A stretch of 64,000 nucleotides of DNA, from NCBI RefSeq assembly GCF_003860585.1, contig NZ_CP034159.1:248001-312000 (forward strand), written 5' to 3'. This stretch comes from Kaistella carnis. GTDB lineage: Bacteria; Bacteroidota; Bacteroidia; Flavobacteriales; Weeksellaceae. The notes below the pieces were generated by a model. It made no database searches. It worked only from the letters and a program-made list of their open reading frames with translations, and was not told where the DNA came from. The position numbers were made by a program, and so were the translations under genes. Position 1 is the first letter of the stretch, and every line of letters begins with the position of its first letter. Shown here one piece after another: positions 8,622 through 17,787 of the stretch.

Positions 8622-9350
8622 TTACTTTTTCTTTTCAACAAAAACTTTGGCCAGAAATAAACAAATTCCGATCACCAACAGAAAATAAAACAGGTCGCGG
8701 GTATCAATTAATCCTCGGGAAAATGCCAGAAAATGTTGATAAAATCCCAGCGTTGAAAGCGCGTAATCTAGACCGCCCAGCAATTTATAGCTTGCAAGTT
8801 GCTCAATCCCAAAATATAAAAAGAAAGACATAAATACTCCAAGTAAATACGCCATAATTTGGTTTTGAGAAAGGGAAGACGCCAAGATTCCTACAGCGGA
8901 AAATGCTGCGGTTACAAACAAAAGTCCAAAATAACTCCCGAAAGTGGCTCCCAAATCAATATTCCCTTCCGGAATACCCAAGACGTAAACCGTGTAAAGG
9001 TAAATCAGCGAAGGCAGTAAACACAAAATTCCAACTACCCAAACGGCTAAAAATTTTCCGATGATGATTTCTGAAATTTTAATAGGTTGGGAAAACAACC
9101 AGCTTAGTGTTCCTGATTGTTGTTCTTCGGCCAGCGTTTTCATAGAAACTGCCGGCATAATAAACATCAATAACCAAGGCACGAGCGTAAAGTAACTCTG
9201 TAAACTTGCGGATCCAATATCAAATATATTCGAATCATTTTCAAAGAAAAATAAGAAAAGGCTTGCAATTAAACTGAATGCACCAATAATAAACCAGGCA
9301 CTCCAGTTACCGAAATAAGTCCACAATTCTTTTTTAAATATTGCAATCAT
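8622..9350 (-). CDS. gldF: Gliding motility ABC transporter permease GldF
   Basis: 242 residues from the ATG at 9350 (MIAIFKKELWTYFGNW, the usual GldF start); an ATG three codons upstream (9359) is also possible. About six hydrophobic segments. EEQQSGTLSWLFSQPIKISEIIIGKF is the conserved cytoplasmic loop of ABC-2 type permeases. Partner of the gldG product downstream. In Flavobacterium johnsoniae gld genes are needed for gliding; whether this strain glides is not shown by the sequence. Confidence 0.94.
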   Translation of the reverse strand: MIAIFKKELWTYFGNWSAWFIIGAFSLIASLFLFFFENDSNIFDIGSASLQSYFTLVPWLLMFIMPAVSMKTLAEEQQSGTLSWLFSQPIKISEIIIGKFLAVWVVGILCLLPSLIYLYTVYVLGIPEGNIDLGATFGSYFGLLFVTAAFSAVGILASSLSQNQIMAYLLGVFMSFFLYFGIEQLASYKLLGGLDYALSTLGFYQHFLAFSRGLIDTRDLFYFLLVIGICLFLAKVFVEKKK

Positions 9351-9418
9351 AAAATACATTTATGTTTAGACAATGACAAGGCTTCAAGACAGTAGTTAGC
9401 AATATGAATTACCATTAA

Positions 9419-9964
9419 TTATTTTTTCTTCTTGTTTACGAGTTTTACGGTCATCATAATAGCAAAAACCAAAACGACAAATCCTACGATTAATTGCCAC
9501 CAAAACGAAATAACCAGCGATTTTAAAATGACTGTAAACACAACCAGAAATAAAATGAAAGTTGCTATTTCATTGGCTTGGCGAAGTTTGATATTTTCAA
9601 TTGGAAGAATATTTCCCTGCAGATTTTTAATTTGCAAAACTTTTTTCCAGCACCAGAAGTGGTAGGCTGCAAGACCCACAAGGAAAGTTAATTTTAAATG
9701 AAACCAAGGCGTTTTCATTAAGCCAAAATTAAGGGAAATCATGATCAAACCCGTGGTCAGCATAATGACGCCAGCCGGAACGGTAATGATGTTCCATAAT
9801 CTTCTGGCCATAAAAACGTACTGCTCCCGTAAAATCTGCTTTTTATTTTCTTCAAAGTTATCAGTGTCTTTATAGTACACAAATAGTCTTACCAAGTAAA
9901 AAATTCCGGCAAAATAACTGACCATAAATATAATATGAATGGCTTTTATGATGGTATAAAGCAT
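9419..9964 (-). CDS. hemJ: HemJ-like / CopD family membrane protein
   Basis: 181 residues with about four or five membrane helices. The N-terminal IKAIHIIFMVSYFAGIFYLVRLFVYY, with a His and an Arg in the first helix region, and MARRLWNIITVPAGVIMLTTG match the HemJ/UPF0093 family, the haem-dependent protoporphyrinogen IX oxidase of bacteria that lack HemG and HemY. The wider CopD label is the safe alternative. Monocistronic, 60 nt upstream of gldF and on the same strand. Confidence 0.75.
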   Translation of the reverse strand: MLYTIIKAIHIIFMVSYFAGIFYLVRLFVYYKDTDNFEENKKQILREQYVFMARRLWNIITVPAGVIMLTTGLIMISLNFGLMKTPWFHLKLTFLVGLAAYHFWCWKKVLQIKNLQGNILPIENIKLRQANEIATFILFLVVFTVILKSLVISFWWQLIVGFVVLVFAIMMTVKLVNKKKK

Positions 9965-10114
9965 CTGAAAATTTTAGATGCAAATATAACGGAATTATAT
10001 GAAAATCTAATTGGAGAATACACTTCAATTTTTAATGTTAAAATTATCAATCTTACCAATATTGTCGTTTTTTTTTGGTTTTTTTGTAGTCTAATAAAAT
10101 AAACAGTAAACATT

Positions 10115-12280
10115 ATGAAAAAAGTTTTCCAATTGTGTTTCAGTTTGTTATTATTCTCTTTCGGCTTTTCGCAGAATTTAAAGCCTATTGCTCAGAAAGT
10201 GAATGATTCTAAAACTGCAAACAAGACATTTGCGAAGTACGATCTATTTACAGTAGATCAGAGCCCTCAAAAACAAAGTTTGTATAAAGCAGCGGCGGAG
10301 GGAATCACGGTGATGAAATTAAACACTGCTGAGATCAGTAGAATTACCACCGAACAACCAGAAACGTTAAGCATGAGTTTTCCGTTTGAAGGTAAAAGTA
10401 TTGAAGTAGAGTTAGTGAAGAATAATTTCTTCACCCATGATTTTAAAGTTAATACGGATAAGGGAACTGCCATTTATAATCCAGGAGTTTATTACCAAGG
10501 AATTGTAAAAGGTGATAACGAATCTTTAGTGGCCATCAGTTTTTTTAAAAATGACGTTATCGGCGTAACTTCGATTAAAGATTTGGGTAATATCGTTATA
10601 GGTAAAGCCAAAAATTCTCAGGATTTTGTTTCTTATAATGATGCTAAATTAAAAGGCGCAAATCCATTCAGCTGTGAGGCCGATGAGCTTCCGGAAAATC
10701 AAAAACTTGCGATCTCTTACGATCCAAGTACAATGACCGACAAGAAAACGGACAATTGTGTTAGAATTTATTACGAAGCAGGATTTGGACCTTACACTCA
10801 AAATGGTTCAAATGTGACTACGACTACGAACTGGGTGACTTCAATGCATAACAATATTTCTACTCTTTATGCAAATGATGGAATTACCGTCGCTTTAAGT
10901 GAAATTTTTGTTTGGACTACAACGGATCCTTATACCGGATCACCTTCCAATATTTTAAATCAGTTCAGAACAACAAGAACTTCATTTAACGGAGATGTTG
11001 CACAGCTGATCAGAAATCCGGCAACAACAAGTATCGCCTATGTAGATGCTTTATGTGGTGCTTATAACTATTCCTATTCAGGGGTTAATTTTGCATACGC
11101 AGATGTTCCGACCTATTCCTGGAACATTGAGGCGATGACGCACGAAATCGGCCATAACTTAGGATCTCCACACACCCATGACTGTGTATGGAATGGTAAC
11201 AATACGAGAATCGATGGATGTGGACCAGCCTCTGGAAACCCAGGAAACGGAACTTGCGCAAGCGGACCATTACCTTCAGACGGTGGAACAATTATGAGTT
11301 ATTGCCATTTGGTTTCTTCTGTAGGAATTAATTTTACAAAAGGTTTCGGTCCTCAGCCGGGAGCCCTTATTAGAAGTAGAATCAATACGAAAGCGTGTTT
11401 AGGGACTGACTGTATCGCTGCATGTCCAGCAACAATCCTTGGATTAACGCTTTCAAATATCACTGCTAATTCTGTAACAGCTACGATCGCAGATAATACC
11501 TCAAGCAGCTGGAAATATCGTGTTTCTAAGATGGATGGTACCGTAGTTCAATCCGGAACAAGTGATACAAAAGTTATAAATCTTAGCGGTTTGCAGGAAG
11601 GAACCTATTATACCATCGCTGTGGGAACATCTTGCTCCGGTCCTCAGGCATTTTCTTTCCAACAACTTTTGTTAACAGATGCAAACTGGTGTAGTGGTGT
11701 TAAATTTACGGATCCGGGTGGCGATAATGCAAATTATTTTAATGAGCAGACGATCATTAAAACTTTCTACCCAAACAATTCTCAAGATAAATTGAAACTT
11801 ACGTTTACTGAGTTTGATACAGAAGAGGGTTATGACTTCATGAATGTTTACGACGGTCCGTCTACAGCTTCACCAAAATTTTCAAATGGCAGTAATTTAA
11901 GTGGGACCACTATTCCCGGACCTTTTGAGTCTACGCATCCAACAGGAGCAATCACCGTGAAATTTGTAGCTGATCAGCTGGAAAATGGAACAGGTTGGAT
12001 CTCTACTTTCCAATGTACAAATTTAGGTACCGGTGAAAATATGATGTCGAATACCATCAATATTTCTCCATCTACAATGAAAGGAATATTTACAATTACG
12101 TCGAAAGATAAAGTGTTGTCTTATGAGGTATTTGATCTTTCAGGAAAGTTAGTGAAGAAATCTTTGAAGTCTTTAGAGTCTCAAGATAAAGTAGATCTTT
12201 CTAATGCTCCGGCTGGAACTTATGTGGTTCGAGTGATTACTGCAAAAGAAACAGTTACTAAAAAAGTGATCAAACCGTAA
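10115..12280 (+). CDS. Secreted reprolysin-like metalloprotease with CUB and T9SS sorting domains
   Basis: 721 residues. Signal peptide at 1-19 (ends GFSQ), propeptide-like region, then the catalytic domain with HEIGHNLGSPH at 343-353, the HExxHxxGxxH zinc site of metzincins, followed by a MSYCH Met-turn. A CUB-like domain (about 524-640; YDFMNVYDGP) and a C-terminal T9SS type A sorting domain (about 650-721; YEVFDLSGKLVKK, AGTYVVRV) complete it. Predicted to be exported by Sec, carried over the outer membrane by the Por/T9SS machine and released or anchored. Flanked by the hemJ-like gene (divergent) and a bidirectional terminator. Confidence 0.93.
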   Translation: MKKVFQLCFSLLLFSFGFSQNLKPIAQKVNDSKTANKTFAKYDLFTVDQSPQKQSLYKAAAEGITVMKLNTAEISRITTEQPETLSMSFPFEGKSIEVELVKNNFFTHDFKVNTDKGTAIYNPGVYYQGIVKGDNESLVAISFFKNDVIGVTSIKDLGNIVIGKAKNSQDFVSYNDAKLKGANPFSCEADELPENQKLAISYDPSTMTDKKTDNCVRIYYEAGFGPYTQNGSNVTTTTNWVTSMHNNISTLYANDGITVALSEIFVWTTTDPYTGSPSNILNQFRTTRTSFNGDVAQLIRNPATTSIAYVDALCGAYNYSYSGVNFAYADVPTYSWNIEAMTHEIGHNLGSPHTHDCVWNGNNTRIDGCGPASGNPGNGTCASGPLPSDGGTIMSYCHLVSSVGINFTKGFGPQPGALIRSRINTKACLGTDCIAACPATILGLTLSNITANSVTATIADNTSSSWKYRVSKMDGTVVQSGTSDTKVINLSGLQEGTYYTIAVGTSCSGPQAFSFQQLLLTDANWCSGVKFTDPGGDNANYFNEQTIIKTFYPNNSQDKLKLTFTEFDTEEGYDFMNVYDGPSTASPKFSNGSNLSGTTIPGPFESTHPTGAITVKFVADQLENGTGWISTFQCTNLGTGENMMSNTINISPSTMKGIFTITSKDKVLSYEVFDLSGKLVKKSLKSLESQDKVDLSNAPAGTYVVRVITAKETVTKKVIKP

Positions 12281-12302
12281 AATGGTCTAATTAATTTCAT
12301 AG

Positions 12303-12340
12303 AAAATAGCCGGCATTTAAATGTCGGCTATTTTTTTTAT
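12303..12340. terminator. Bidirectional terminator between metalloprotease and SAM hydrolase genes
   Basis: AAAATAGCCGGCAT pairs with ATGTCGGCTATTTT (one mismatch, loop TTAA), followed by T8. Confidence 0.85.
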
Positions 12341-12351
12341 TGGTAATGTAC

Positions 12352-13179
12352 TTATTGGAATTCGATATAGATGCTTTCACCAACCTTTAAACCAAACAAT
12401 GTTCGGGCGCCACTTTCACGATGGCCTTTGTAAATGGTAAGTTCAAGTAATCCGGCATCATTAAAAACTGCCGCCGCTTTTCCGTGAAATTCGTGTTCTA
12501 TCGTCCAATCCTGTACGAGGTCTGTATATTGATTGTAGATGCGTGTCAGGGCCAAATTCCTAAATTTGACGATGAATGACTGAAAGCCCAGCCCACTTTT
12601 TTCTAAGAATTTTCTGGTGATGTTGGATACTACATTTCCAAAATTATCAATGTACATAATCTCACCAATGATTATTTTCTCACTTTCGTTAAATACTGCA
12701 CGGGGAAATGAAAGTTGTTTGGGCGTATTAAATTTCCGGCCTATGACTTCGGGCAAACCTCCATTCTGAAGATGTACCGCAACAGGTGCGAAAATATCGG
12801 TAGAAGTGAATGTTACTTCATCATCAAAGCGGTTGTTTAAGGTAATTTCATAGACTTCTTCCGGTTTAATATCATAAAATATTAAACTGAGCACTCCGTT
12901 ATCAGCCGCGATAAAATAGTGTCCGTCTGCTTTATAAAGAATACATTTTCTTTCTTTGGTATAAAAGCTGTCTACCGAAATAATATGAACCGTGCCCTTT
13001 GGAAAATAAGAATAGGAGTTTCTTACAATATATGCGGTTTGTAAAAGATTGTAGGCCTGTATATTATGCGTTATATCTACAATTGTTGCGTGCTCATTTA
13101 AGGTCAAAATCTTACCTTTCACTGAGGCAACTCTGTGATCAACCAATCCATAATCTGAGGTGAAAGTAATAACTGACAT
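12352..13179 (-). CDS. SAM hydroxide adenosyltransferase (DUF62 / chlorinase-fluorinase fold)
   Basis: 275 residues. MSVITFTSDYGLVDHRVASVKG, IVDITHNIQAYN, YIVRNSYSYFPKGTVHIISVDS and the C-terminal half with MYIDNFGNVVSNI are the conserved blocks of the family that splits S-adenosylmethionine to adenosine and methionine with water. Halogenases of this fold are rare, and nothing here points to one. A -7 box TAAATTTG (minus strand, 13199-13206) lies 19 nt before the ATG. Divergent from phoH. Confidence 0.9.
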   Translation of the reverse strand: MSVITFTSDYGLVDHRVASVKGKILTLNEHATIVDITHNIQAYNLLQTAYIVRNSYSYFPKGTVHIISVDSFYTKERKCILYKADGHYFIAADNGVLSLIFYDIKPEEVYEITLNNRFDDEVTFTSTDIFAPVAVHLQNGGLPEVIGRKFNTPKQLSFPRAVFNESEKIIIGEIMYIDNFGNVVSNITRKFLEKSGLGFQSFIVKFRNLALTRIYNQYTDLVQDWTIEHEFHGKAAAVFNDAGLLELTIYKGHRESGARTLFGLKVGESIYIEFQ

Positions 13180-13305
13180 GCGTAATTTTAGGAAAGCACA
13201 AATTTAGTTTAAAAAAATATTTTAAGCATCATTGTGGAAAAGTAAGCCCTTTAATTGAAATAAAAGTAATACTTTTAATAAAAATAAAATAAAAACCGCT
13301 GATAC

Positions 13306-14265
13306 ATGTTTGAACTGAATTACGAAATTTCCGGCATCGAAGCCAAGGCTTTTTATGGCGTCAACAATCAATATTTTAATCTTCTAAAATCAAAATTTCC
13401 CACACTTAAAATTACGGGCCGCGATCATTATGTTTTCGCAAAAGGAAATCAAGAAGCACTCGATGTATTTCGAAATAAATTGGAAGACATTGTGAGTTTC
13501 ATCTCCAAAAATAATGCGATCACTTTAAAGGATTACGAAAGTATATTAAGTTTTAAAGATGATGCCGAAAAGCAACTGGTCTTTGATCAGGATATTATTG
13601 TAAAGGGGATCAATGGTAAAATCATTAAAGCCAAAACCACCAATCTGAAAAAATTGGTAAAAGCGACCGAGTCCAAAGACATGGTTTTTGCAATAGGACC
13701 GGCAGGAACCGGGAAAACCTATACCAGTGTTGCGCTCGCAGTACGCGCTTTACGAGATAAAGAAGTTAAAAGAATTATTCTGACAAGACCAGCCGTGGAA
13801 GCAGGCGAGAGTCTGGGATTTTTGCCGGGTGATCTAAAAGAAAAACTCGACCCTTATTTACAGCCTTTATATGATGCCTTGCGCGATATGATTCCGCATG
13901 AAAAATTGGAAGGTTTTATGGAAAAAAACGTCATCGAAGTAGCACCTTTGGCATTTATGAGAGGTCGTACGTTGGATGAGGCATTCGTTATTCTGGATGA
14001 AGCGCAAAATACAACCCATGCGCAAATGAAGATGTTTCTTACAAGGATGGGTATGAATGCAAAATTTATTATAACGGGAGATCCCAGTCAGGTCGATTTA
14101 CCGATGCGTCAAAAATCCGGCTTAAAAGAGTCGATGCGTATTTTGAGTGAGGTAAAAGAAATTGGTTTTGTATATCTCACCGAAGAAGATGTGGTGCGCC
14201 ATCCTGTGGTACGGAAAATAATTGCAGCATATGGTGAGGAGGAACAAAGACAAAGAGAAGAGTAG
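13306..14265 (+). CDS. PhoH family ATPase
   Basis: 319 residues. KH-like N-terminal region, Walker A GPAGTGKT at 131-138, Walker B region FVILDEAQN and the ITGDPSQVDLP motif; the length matches the YbeZ/PhoH-like class, which is linked to RNA and ribosome metabolism together with YbeY. YbeY is not adjacent here. Cytoplasmic. A partial -7 box (TACTTTTA) lies 28 nt upstream of the ATG. Confidence 0.93.
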   Translation: MFELNYEISGIEAKAFYGVNNQYFNLLKSKFPTLKITGRDHYVFAKGNQEALDVFRNKLEDIVSFISKNNAITLKDYESILSFKDDAEKQLVFDQDIIVKGINGKIIKAKTTNLKKLVKATESKDMVFAIGPAGTGKTYTSVALAVRALRDKEVKRIILTRPAVEAGESLGFLPGDLKEKLDPYLQPLYDALRDMIPHEKLEGFMEKNVIEVAPLAFMRGRTLDEAFVILDEAQNTTHAQMKMFLTRMGMNAKFIITGDPSQVDLPMRQKSGLKESMRILSEVKEIGFVYLTEEDVVRHPVVRKIIAAYGEEEQRQREE

Positions 14266-14353
14266 GACAAAAAAATATTTAATAATTGTCAGTGAATCAT
14301 CGAAACTTTAAGTAATTAAATGTTAAAATTTATTAAATCAAAAAAAATAGTTT

Positions 14354-14361
14354 TATCTTCG
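14354..14361 (+). promoter_or_regulatory. -7 box of outer-membrane barrel gene 1
   Basis: TATCTTCG matches the Bacteroidota -7 consensus TAnnTTTG at all but one position, 22 nt before the ATG at 14384; no clear TTG at -33. Confidence 0.4.
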
Positions 14362-14383
14362 CACCATAATTAAATTTATAACT

Positions 14384-14941
14384 ATGAAAAAATTATTTTT
14401 AGTAGGTGCTGTTGCGCTTTTTGGAGCGATGAATGCTCAAACTTTTGGTGTTAAAGCAGGAATGAATATTTCTAACCTTTCCAATGCTGACGATACAAAA
14501 TCTTTGGTAGGCTTTAATGCGGGAGTATTTATGAATGCACCACTTGCTGCAGATTTCAGTATTCAGCCGGAAGTTCTTTATAACGCAAAAGGAGCTAAAT
14601 ATGACGGTCCTGGAGATATCTCATTAAAAATTGATTATATTTCAGTGCCTGTGATGTTTCAATATAATGCAACTCCTCAGTTTTATTTAGAAGCTGGACC
14701 AGAATTTAGTTTCGTAGTATCTTCAAAAGCGAAAGCTAATGGAATGTCAGGCGACGCTAAAGATGCAGTTGAAAGTTTCGATATCGGTGTAGGTCTTGGT
14801 GCAGGATATTATTTCACGCCAAATATTGGACTTACAGCAAGATATGTTGCAGGTTTCAGCGATGTTATTAAAAACAATCCTGGTGACTCTGTAAGAAATG
14901 GAGTATTCCAAATTGGTTTAGCTTACAAATTCAGCAAATAA
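14384..14941 (+). CDS. Outer membrane beta-barrel protein (PorT-like fold)
   Basis: 185 residues with signal peptide MKKLFLVGAVALFGAMNAQ followed by TFGVKAGMNISNLS. Alternating hydrophobic and aromatic strands (FSIQPEVLYNAKG, YISVPVMFQYN, QFYLEAGPEFSF, IGLTARYVAGF) predict a small eight-stranded barrel of the outer-membrane-beta-barrel/PorT family. First of four barrel genes between 14.4 and 18.4 kb, each with its own -7 box and terminator rather than an operon. Ligand or role unknown. Confidence 0.9.
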   Translation: MKKLFLVGAVALFGAMNAQTFGVKAGMNISNLSNADDTKSLVGFNAGVFMNAPLAADFSIQPEVLYNAKGAKYDGPGDISLKIDYISVPVMFQYNATPQFYLEAGPEFSFVVSSKAKANGMSGDAKDAVESFDIGVGLGAGYYFTPNIGLTARYVAGFSDVIKNNPGDSVRNGVFQIGLAYKFSK

Positions 14942-14961
14942 TTTTTCAATACATATTGATG

Positions 14962-14992
14962 AAGTCCCACATGGAAATGTGGGACTTTTTTT
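14962..14992 (+). terminator. Terminator after outer-membrane barrel gene 1
   Basis: AAGTCCCACAT / ATGTGGGACTT perfect 11-bp stem, loop GGAA, then T-run. Confidence 0.93.
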
Positions 14993-15150
14993 GGATTGTT
15001 TTTATTAGTGTTAAAATGAAATCAGGCATTTCTGTAATTTTATTTTAATCTACGAGTTTATTTTTTTTAAATATTGTTGATGACAAAGATGTTTGTTGTT
15101 GATATTTTATTTATAGACCATCAAAATATATTAATCAATAAAACGCTTTA

Positions 15151-15158
15151 TAATTTTG
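15151..15158 (+). promoter_or_regulatory. -7 box of outer-membrane barrel gene 2
   Basis: TAATTTTG fits TAnnTTTG exactly; it implies a leader of about 75 nt before the ATG at 15239. No TTG at the right distance was seen. Confidence 0.4.
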
Positions 15159-15238
15159 GGCGTGGTTTTTGCGTCAAAAATTTAACATCATCATAATTTT
15201 TTGTTAAAGAAAGATTGTAAACAATAAAAAATAGCATT

Positions 15239-15823
15239 ATGAAAAAATTACTAATTGCAGGAGCTGTAGCTTTTATGGGAATCACAGCTGCAAATGCACA
15301 GTTACAAAAAGGAAATTATATGGTAGGAGGTGAATTAGCCGCCGCTCATTTTGGCCTTAATGAAGGTTCTGGTTATAATTTCCAAATTACGCCGCAAGCA
15401 GCATTTTTTGTTCAAGACAATTGGGCGGTAGGTCCATATGTTCGTTTGGGTTTTGCTGGAGCCAAGGACGCGCCAACTACTTTTACTTATGGAGTAGGAG
15501 CTTTGTCCAGATATTATTTCTCTCCAGGTGAAGCGGGTGTAGATAGTTTATTGAGACACGGCAGATTTTTTGTTGAAGGTAATGCCGGAATCGGTGGTAC
15601 CACTATTTCAGATGGCGGAGATTCCGCAAACGGTCTTGATTTAGGCATCGGGCCAGGTTATACTTATTTTGTAACTCCAAACATCGGTCTTGATGCTTCT
15701 GTAAAATTAAATGGGAACCTGGGCTTTGGAAATAGAGGAACAACTTCTGCAGTTGATTTTAGACTTGGTTTAAATATTTTCTTACCATCTAAAAAAGCGA
15801 TGCAAAATATTAAGTCTGAATAA
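15239..15823 (+). CDS. Outer membrane beta-barrel protein
   Basis: 194 residues; signal peptide ends ITAANAQ. The mature part has barrel-strand patterns (WAVGPYVRLGF, FFVEGNAGIGG, IGLDASVKLNG, VDFRLGLNIFLPS) like its neighbours but is a divergent paralog. Own promoter and terminator. Function unknown beyond outer-membrane location. Confidence 0.87.
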   Translation: MKKLLIAGAVAFMGITAANAQLQKGNYMVGGELAAAHFGLNEGSGYNFQITPQAAFFVQDNWAVGPYVRLGFAGAKDAPTTFTYGVGALSRYYFSPGEAGVDSLLRHGRFFVEGNAGIGGTTISDGGDSANGLDLGIGPGYTYFVTPNIGLDASVKLNGNLGFGNRGTTSAVDFRLGLNIFLPSKKAMQNIKSE

Positions 15824-15842
15824 TTCAATTCCAAATCGATTT

Positions 15843-15881
15843 AAAAGACTGTTTTAATTTATTAGAGCAGTCTTTTTTTGT
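15843..15881 (+). terminator. Terminator after outer-membrane barrel gene 2
   Basis: AAAAGACTG pairs with CAGTCTTTT across a 16-nt loop, then T-run. Confidence 0.75.
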
Positions 15882-16081
15882 TTAAGAATAAGTTTCTAAG
15901 TTATAAATAATCGTTTCAAATTGATTTTATTTTTGTTATTCAAAAGGCAAGCTTACTATTTCCACGATTATGTCCTTTGTCATCATTTTAATTTCGAAGA
16001 ACTAAAGTAATTTAATTAAAATATAATCGCTTATCAACCGCGAAATGTGGACGAAACTTTTTTTATGAAGGTATTAAATGA

Positions 16082-16089
16082 TATTTTTG
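16082..16089 (+). promoter_or_regulatory. -7 box of outer-membrane barrel gene 3
   Basis: TATTTTTG fits TAnnTTTG exactly and ends 16 nt before the ATG at 16106. No TTG found at -33. Confidence 0.45.
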
Positions 16090-16105
16090 TGAAAAATTAA
16101 AATTT

Positions 16106-16594
16106 ATGAAAAGACTGATCCTCGCCTTTGCAATTATTTTATTTGGGACGATGAATGCGCAGATTAAATTCGGTATTAATGGTGGTTTTTCTTCCGCCGT
16201 CGTTTCCGGAAAATTCGATAATCTTACACAAGGTTATTATGCCGGAGTATTTTCGGAAATCGGTATTCCAGGTGCCCTCAAATTGCAGCCAGCGCTAAAT
16301 TATGTGAGGATTGATGATGATTCTTATTTTCAAGTTCCTGTGATGATGAAGTTTTATTTTGTTCCAAAAGTGAATGTTCAGGTAGGTCCACAGTTCGCTT
16401 TCAGATTTAATGACAACTCCTCGAAAAATAACAAAACTAATTTCGGTGCTGCCATTGGATTGGGAGCAGATTTATTTTCCGGGCTGTTAATTGAAGCGAG
16501 ATATGCTTTCCAGTTAAATGATGCGTTTAAAAGTCCTTCCGGAGAGAGACTACACTTTAATATATTTAATTTAGGTTTGGGAATTAGATTATAA
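16106..16594 (+). CDS. Outer membrane beta-barrel protein (PorT-like fold), short
   Basis: 162 residues; signal peptide MKRLILAFAIILFGTMNAQ then IKFGINGGFSSAV. LQPALNYVRI, FQVPVMMKFYFVP, VQVGPQFAFRF and LLIEARYAFQL are barrel strands matching those of the gene at 14384, so these two are the closest pair in the cluster. The -7 box is 16 nt upstream. Confidence 0.87.
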   Translation: MKRLILAFAIILFGTMNAQIKFGINGGFSSAVVSGKFDNLTQGYYAGVFSEIGIPGALKLQPALNYVRIDDDSYFQVPVMMKFYFVPKVNVQVGPQFAFRFNDNSSKNNKTNFGAAIGLGADLFSGLLIEARYAFQLNDAFKSPSGERLHFNIFNLGLGIRL

Positions 16595-16621
16595 TAATAT
16601 ATAATAAAAACTATCAATAAT

Positions 16622-16652
16622 AATCCTGAGAATTTCTCAGGATTTCTCTTTT
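16622..16652 (+). terminator. Terminator after outer-membrane barrel gene 3
   Basis: AATCCTGAGAA / TTCTCAGGATT, 11-bp perfect inverted repeat around one base. Almost the same stem recurs at 18418-18442. Confidence 0.85.
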
Positions 16653-16824
16653 TCTGCAATTGGATGTATGTTATAAACGTAGGAATCTTTATAACTCTAC
16701 ATTTTTAATTTTATGCTTAAATTTAACTCTGAATGTTTTGTTTTTGTATTTTTTTTATCGATTTGACATCATAAATTAATATTTTATAAATATAATTTTA
16801 TAATTAAAGATTATGATTGTTAAT

Positions 16825-16855
16825 TTGGTTAAGTAGTTATTTTTCTCTAAATTTA
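16825..16855 (+). promoter_or_regulatory. Promoter of the frameshifted secreted protein gene
   Basis: TTG at 16825-16827 and TAAATTTA (7 of 8 to TAnnTTTG) at 16848-16855, spacing 20 nt. Confidence 0.4.
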
Positions 16856-16880
16856 CCTATCATCAATTAAAATAGTTTTT

Positions 16881-17583
16881 ATGAGAAAGATTTACACTAT
16901 GGTTTTGCTGGTAAGCATCGGTCTGTTGCAAGCTCAAGTTGGGATAAATACTGATGATCCGCAGTCAACATTAGATGTTAACGGGGATGTGATCATTAGA
17001 ACGGTAGAGGTTGCTGCACCCAATTCAAATTATGATTTTCTGGTGCATAACAATTCGACAAATGAAGTCCAAAAAGTTAACGGTAATTTTTCGATGACTG
17101 GTGTTAACACTACTCTTGCTAAAGCCGTAGAACGAAATGGAGTTACTCTTTTGAGTGCGACAGGTTTTGCGGGTTGGCAGAAAATAAATTTTGATCCCGC
17201 AAATGTTAAGATTGATTCGGGCGGTAATTTTACAGCCAGTAATGATTTCTACACTGTTCCTTCCAATGGGATTTATCGAATTAATTATGATTTTAGATAC
17301 GGAAATGGTGTCTTGTTATCTGTTTTGAACTTTTCAGGAACGCCTAGTATAGGAATTCTAAAACATACCGGTGGTTCTTACACAGTCTTGGATGAAAAAA
17401 AAATTCAGTGGTACCAGTATTCCCCTTTTGGCAAGTGCGATGCTGACCGCCACCAATATCGATGGCGTATATGAACTCACCGCAGGGGACCGATTGTCTT
17501 TTGAAGTTAATGCTGGAGGAATGGCGTTGGGTTTACTAAGCAGCAGTTCAGCCTCTGCAGTCATTTATAAAATTTCAGACTAA
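16881..17583 (+). pseudogene. Secreted protein with a C1q/TNF-like C-terminus, interrupted by a +1 frameshift
   Basis: Signal peptide MRKIYTMVLLVSIGLLQAQ, then VGINTDDPQSTLDVNGDV, an opening common in flavobacterial surface proteins, and a jelly-roll-like C-terminus. The frame from 16881 runs off after DEKKIQW into unrelated residues and stops at 17474. The family-like continuation (FSGTSIPLLASAMLTATNIDG to SSASAVIYKISD) is in the next frame and ends at 17583. The switch falls on an A9 tract (17395-17403); eight As would give one 233-residue protein. This may be a real mutation, slippage-based phase variation, transcriptional slippage or an assembly error. The C1q assignment rests on overall pattern only. 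Confidence 0.75.
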
Positions 17584-17606
17584 CACAAATTCTTCATATT
17601 TTAGAA

Positions 17607-17638
17607 AAGTCCTGCGTATTTCTTACCCAGGATTTTTT
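17607..17638 (+). terminator. Terminator after the frameshifted secreted protein gene
   Basis: AAGTCCTG pairs with CAGGATTT across a 13-nt loop, then T-run. Confidence 0.7.
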
Positions 17639-17733
17639 GTGCCGTTGATTTGATTTGACTCGGAGTTCTTAATTTTAATTCAGTCAATCTATTTTAAATG
17701 ACACATTTGTGATTTTTTTTATGATAAAAATCA

Positions 17734-17766
17734 TTGGTATTTCAAATTAGAAATTTAATACTTTTG
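17734..17766 (+). promoter_or_regulatory. Promoter of outer-membrane barrel gene 4
   Basis: TTG (17734-17736), 22 nt, TACTTTTG (17759-17766, exact TAnnTTTG), 21 nt before the ATG. Confidence 0.65.
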
Positions 17767-17787
17767 TAAATTAAATTAAAAAAAATT

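Noticed and set aside
12352..13179. Fluorinase/chlorinase reading of the DUF62 gene
   Set aside because: The fold is shared, but most members are SAM hydroxide adenosyltransferases and no halogenase-specific feature or cluster is present.
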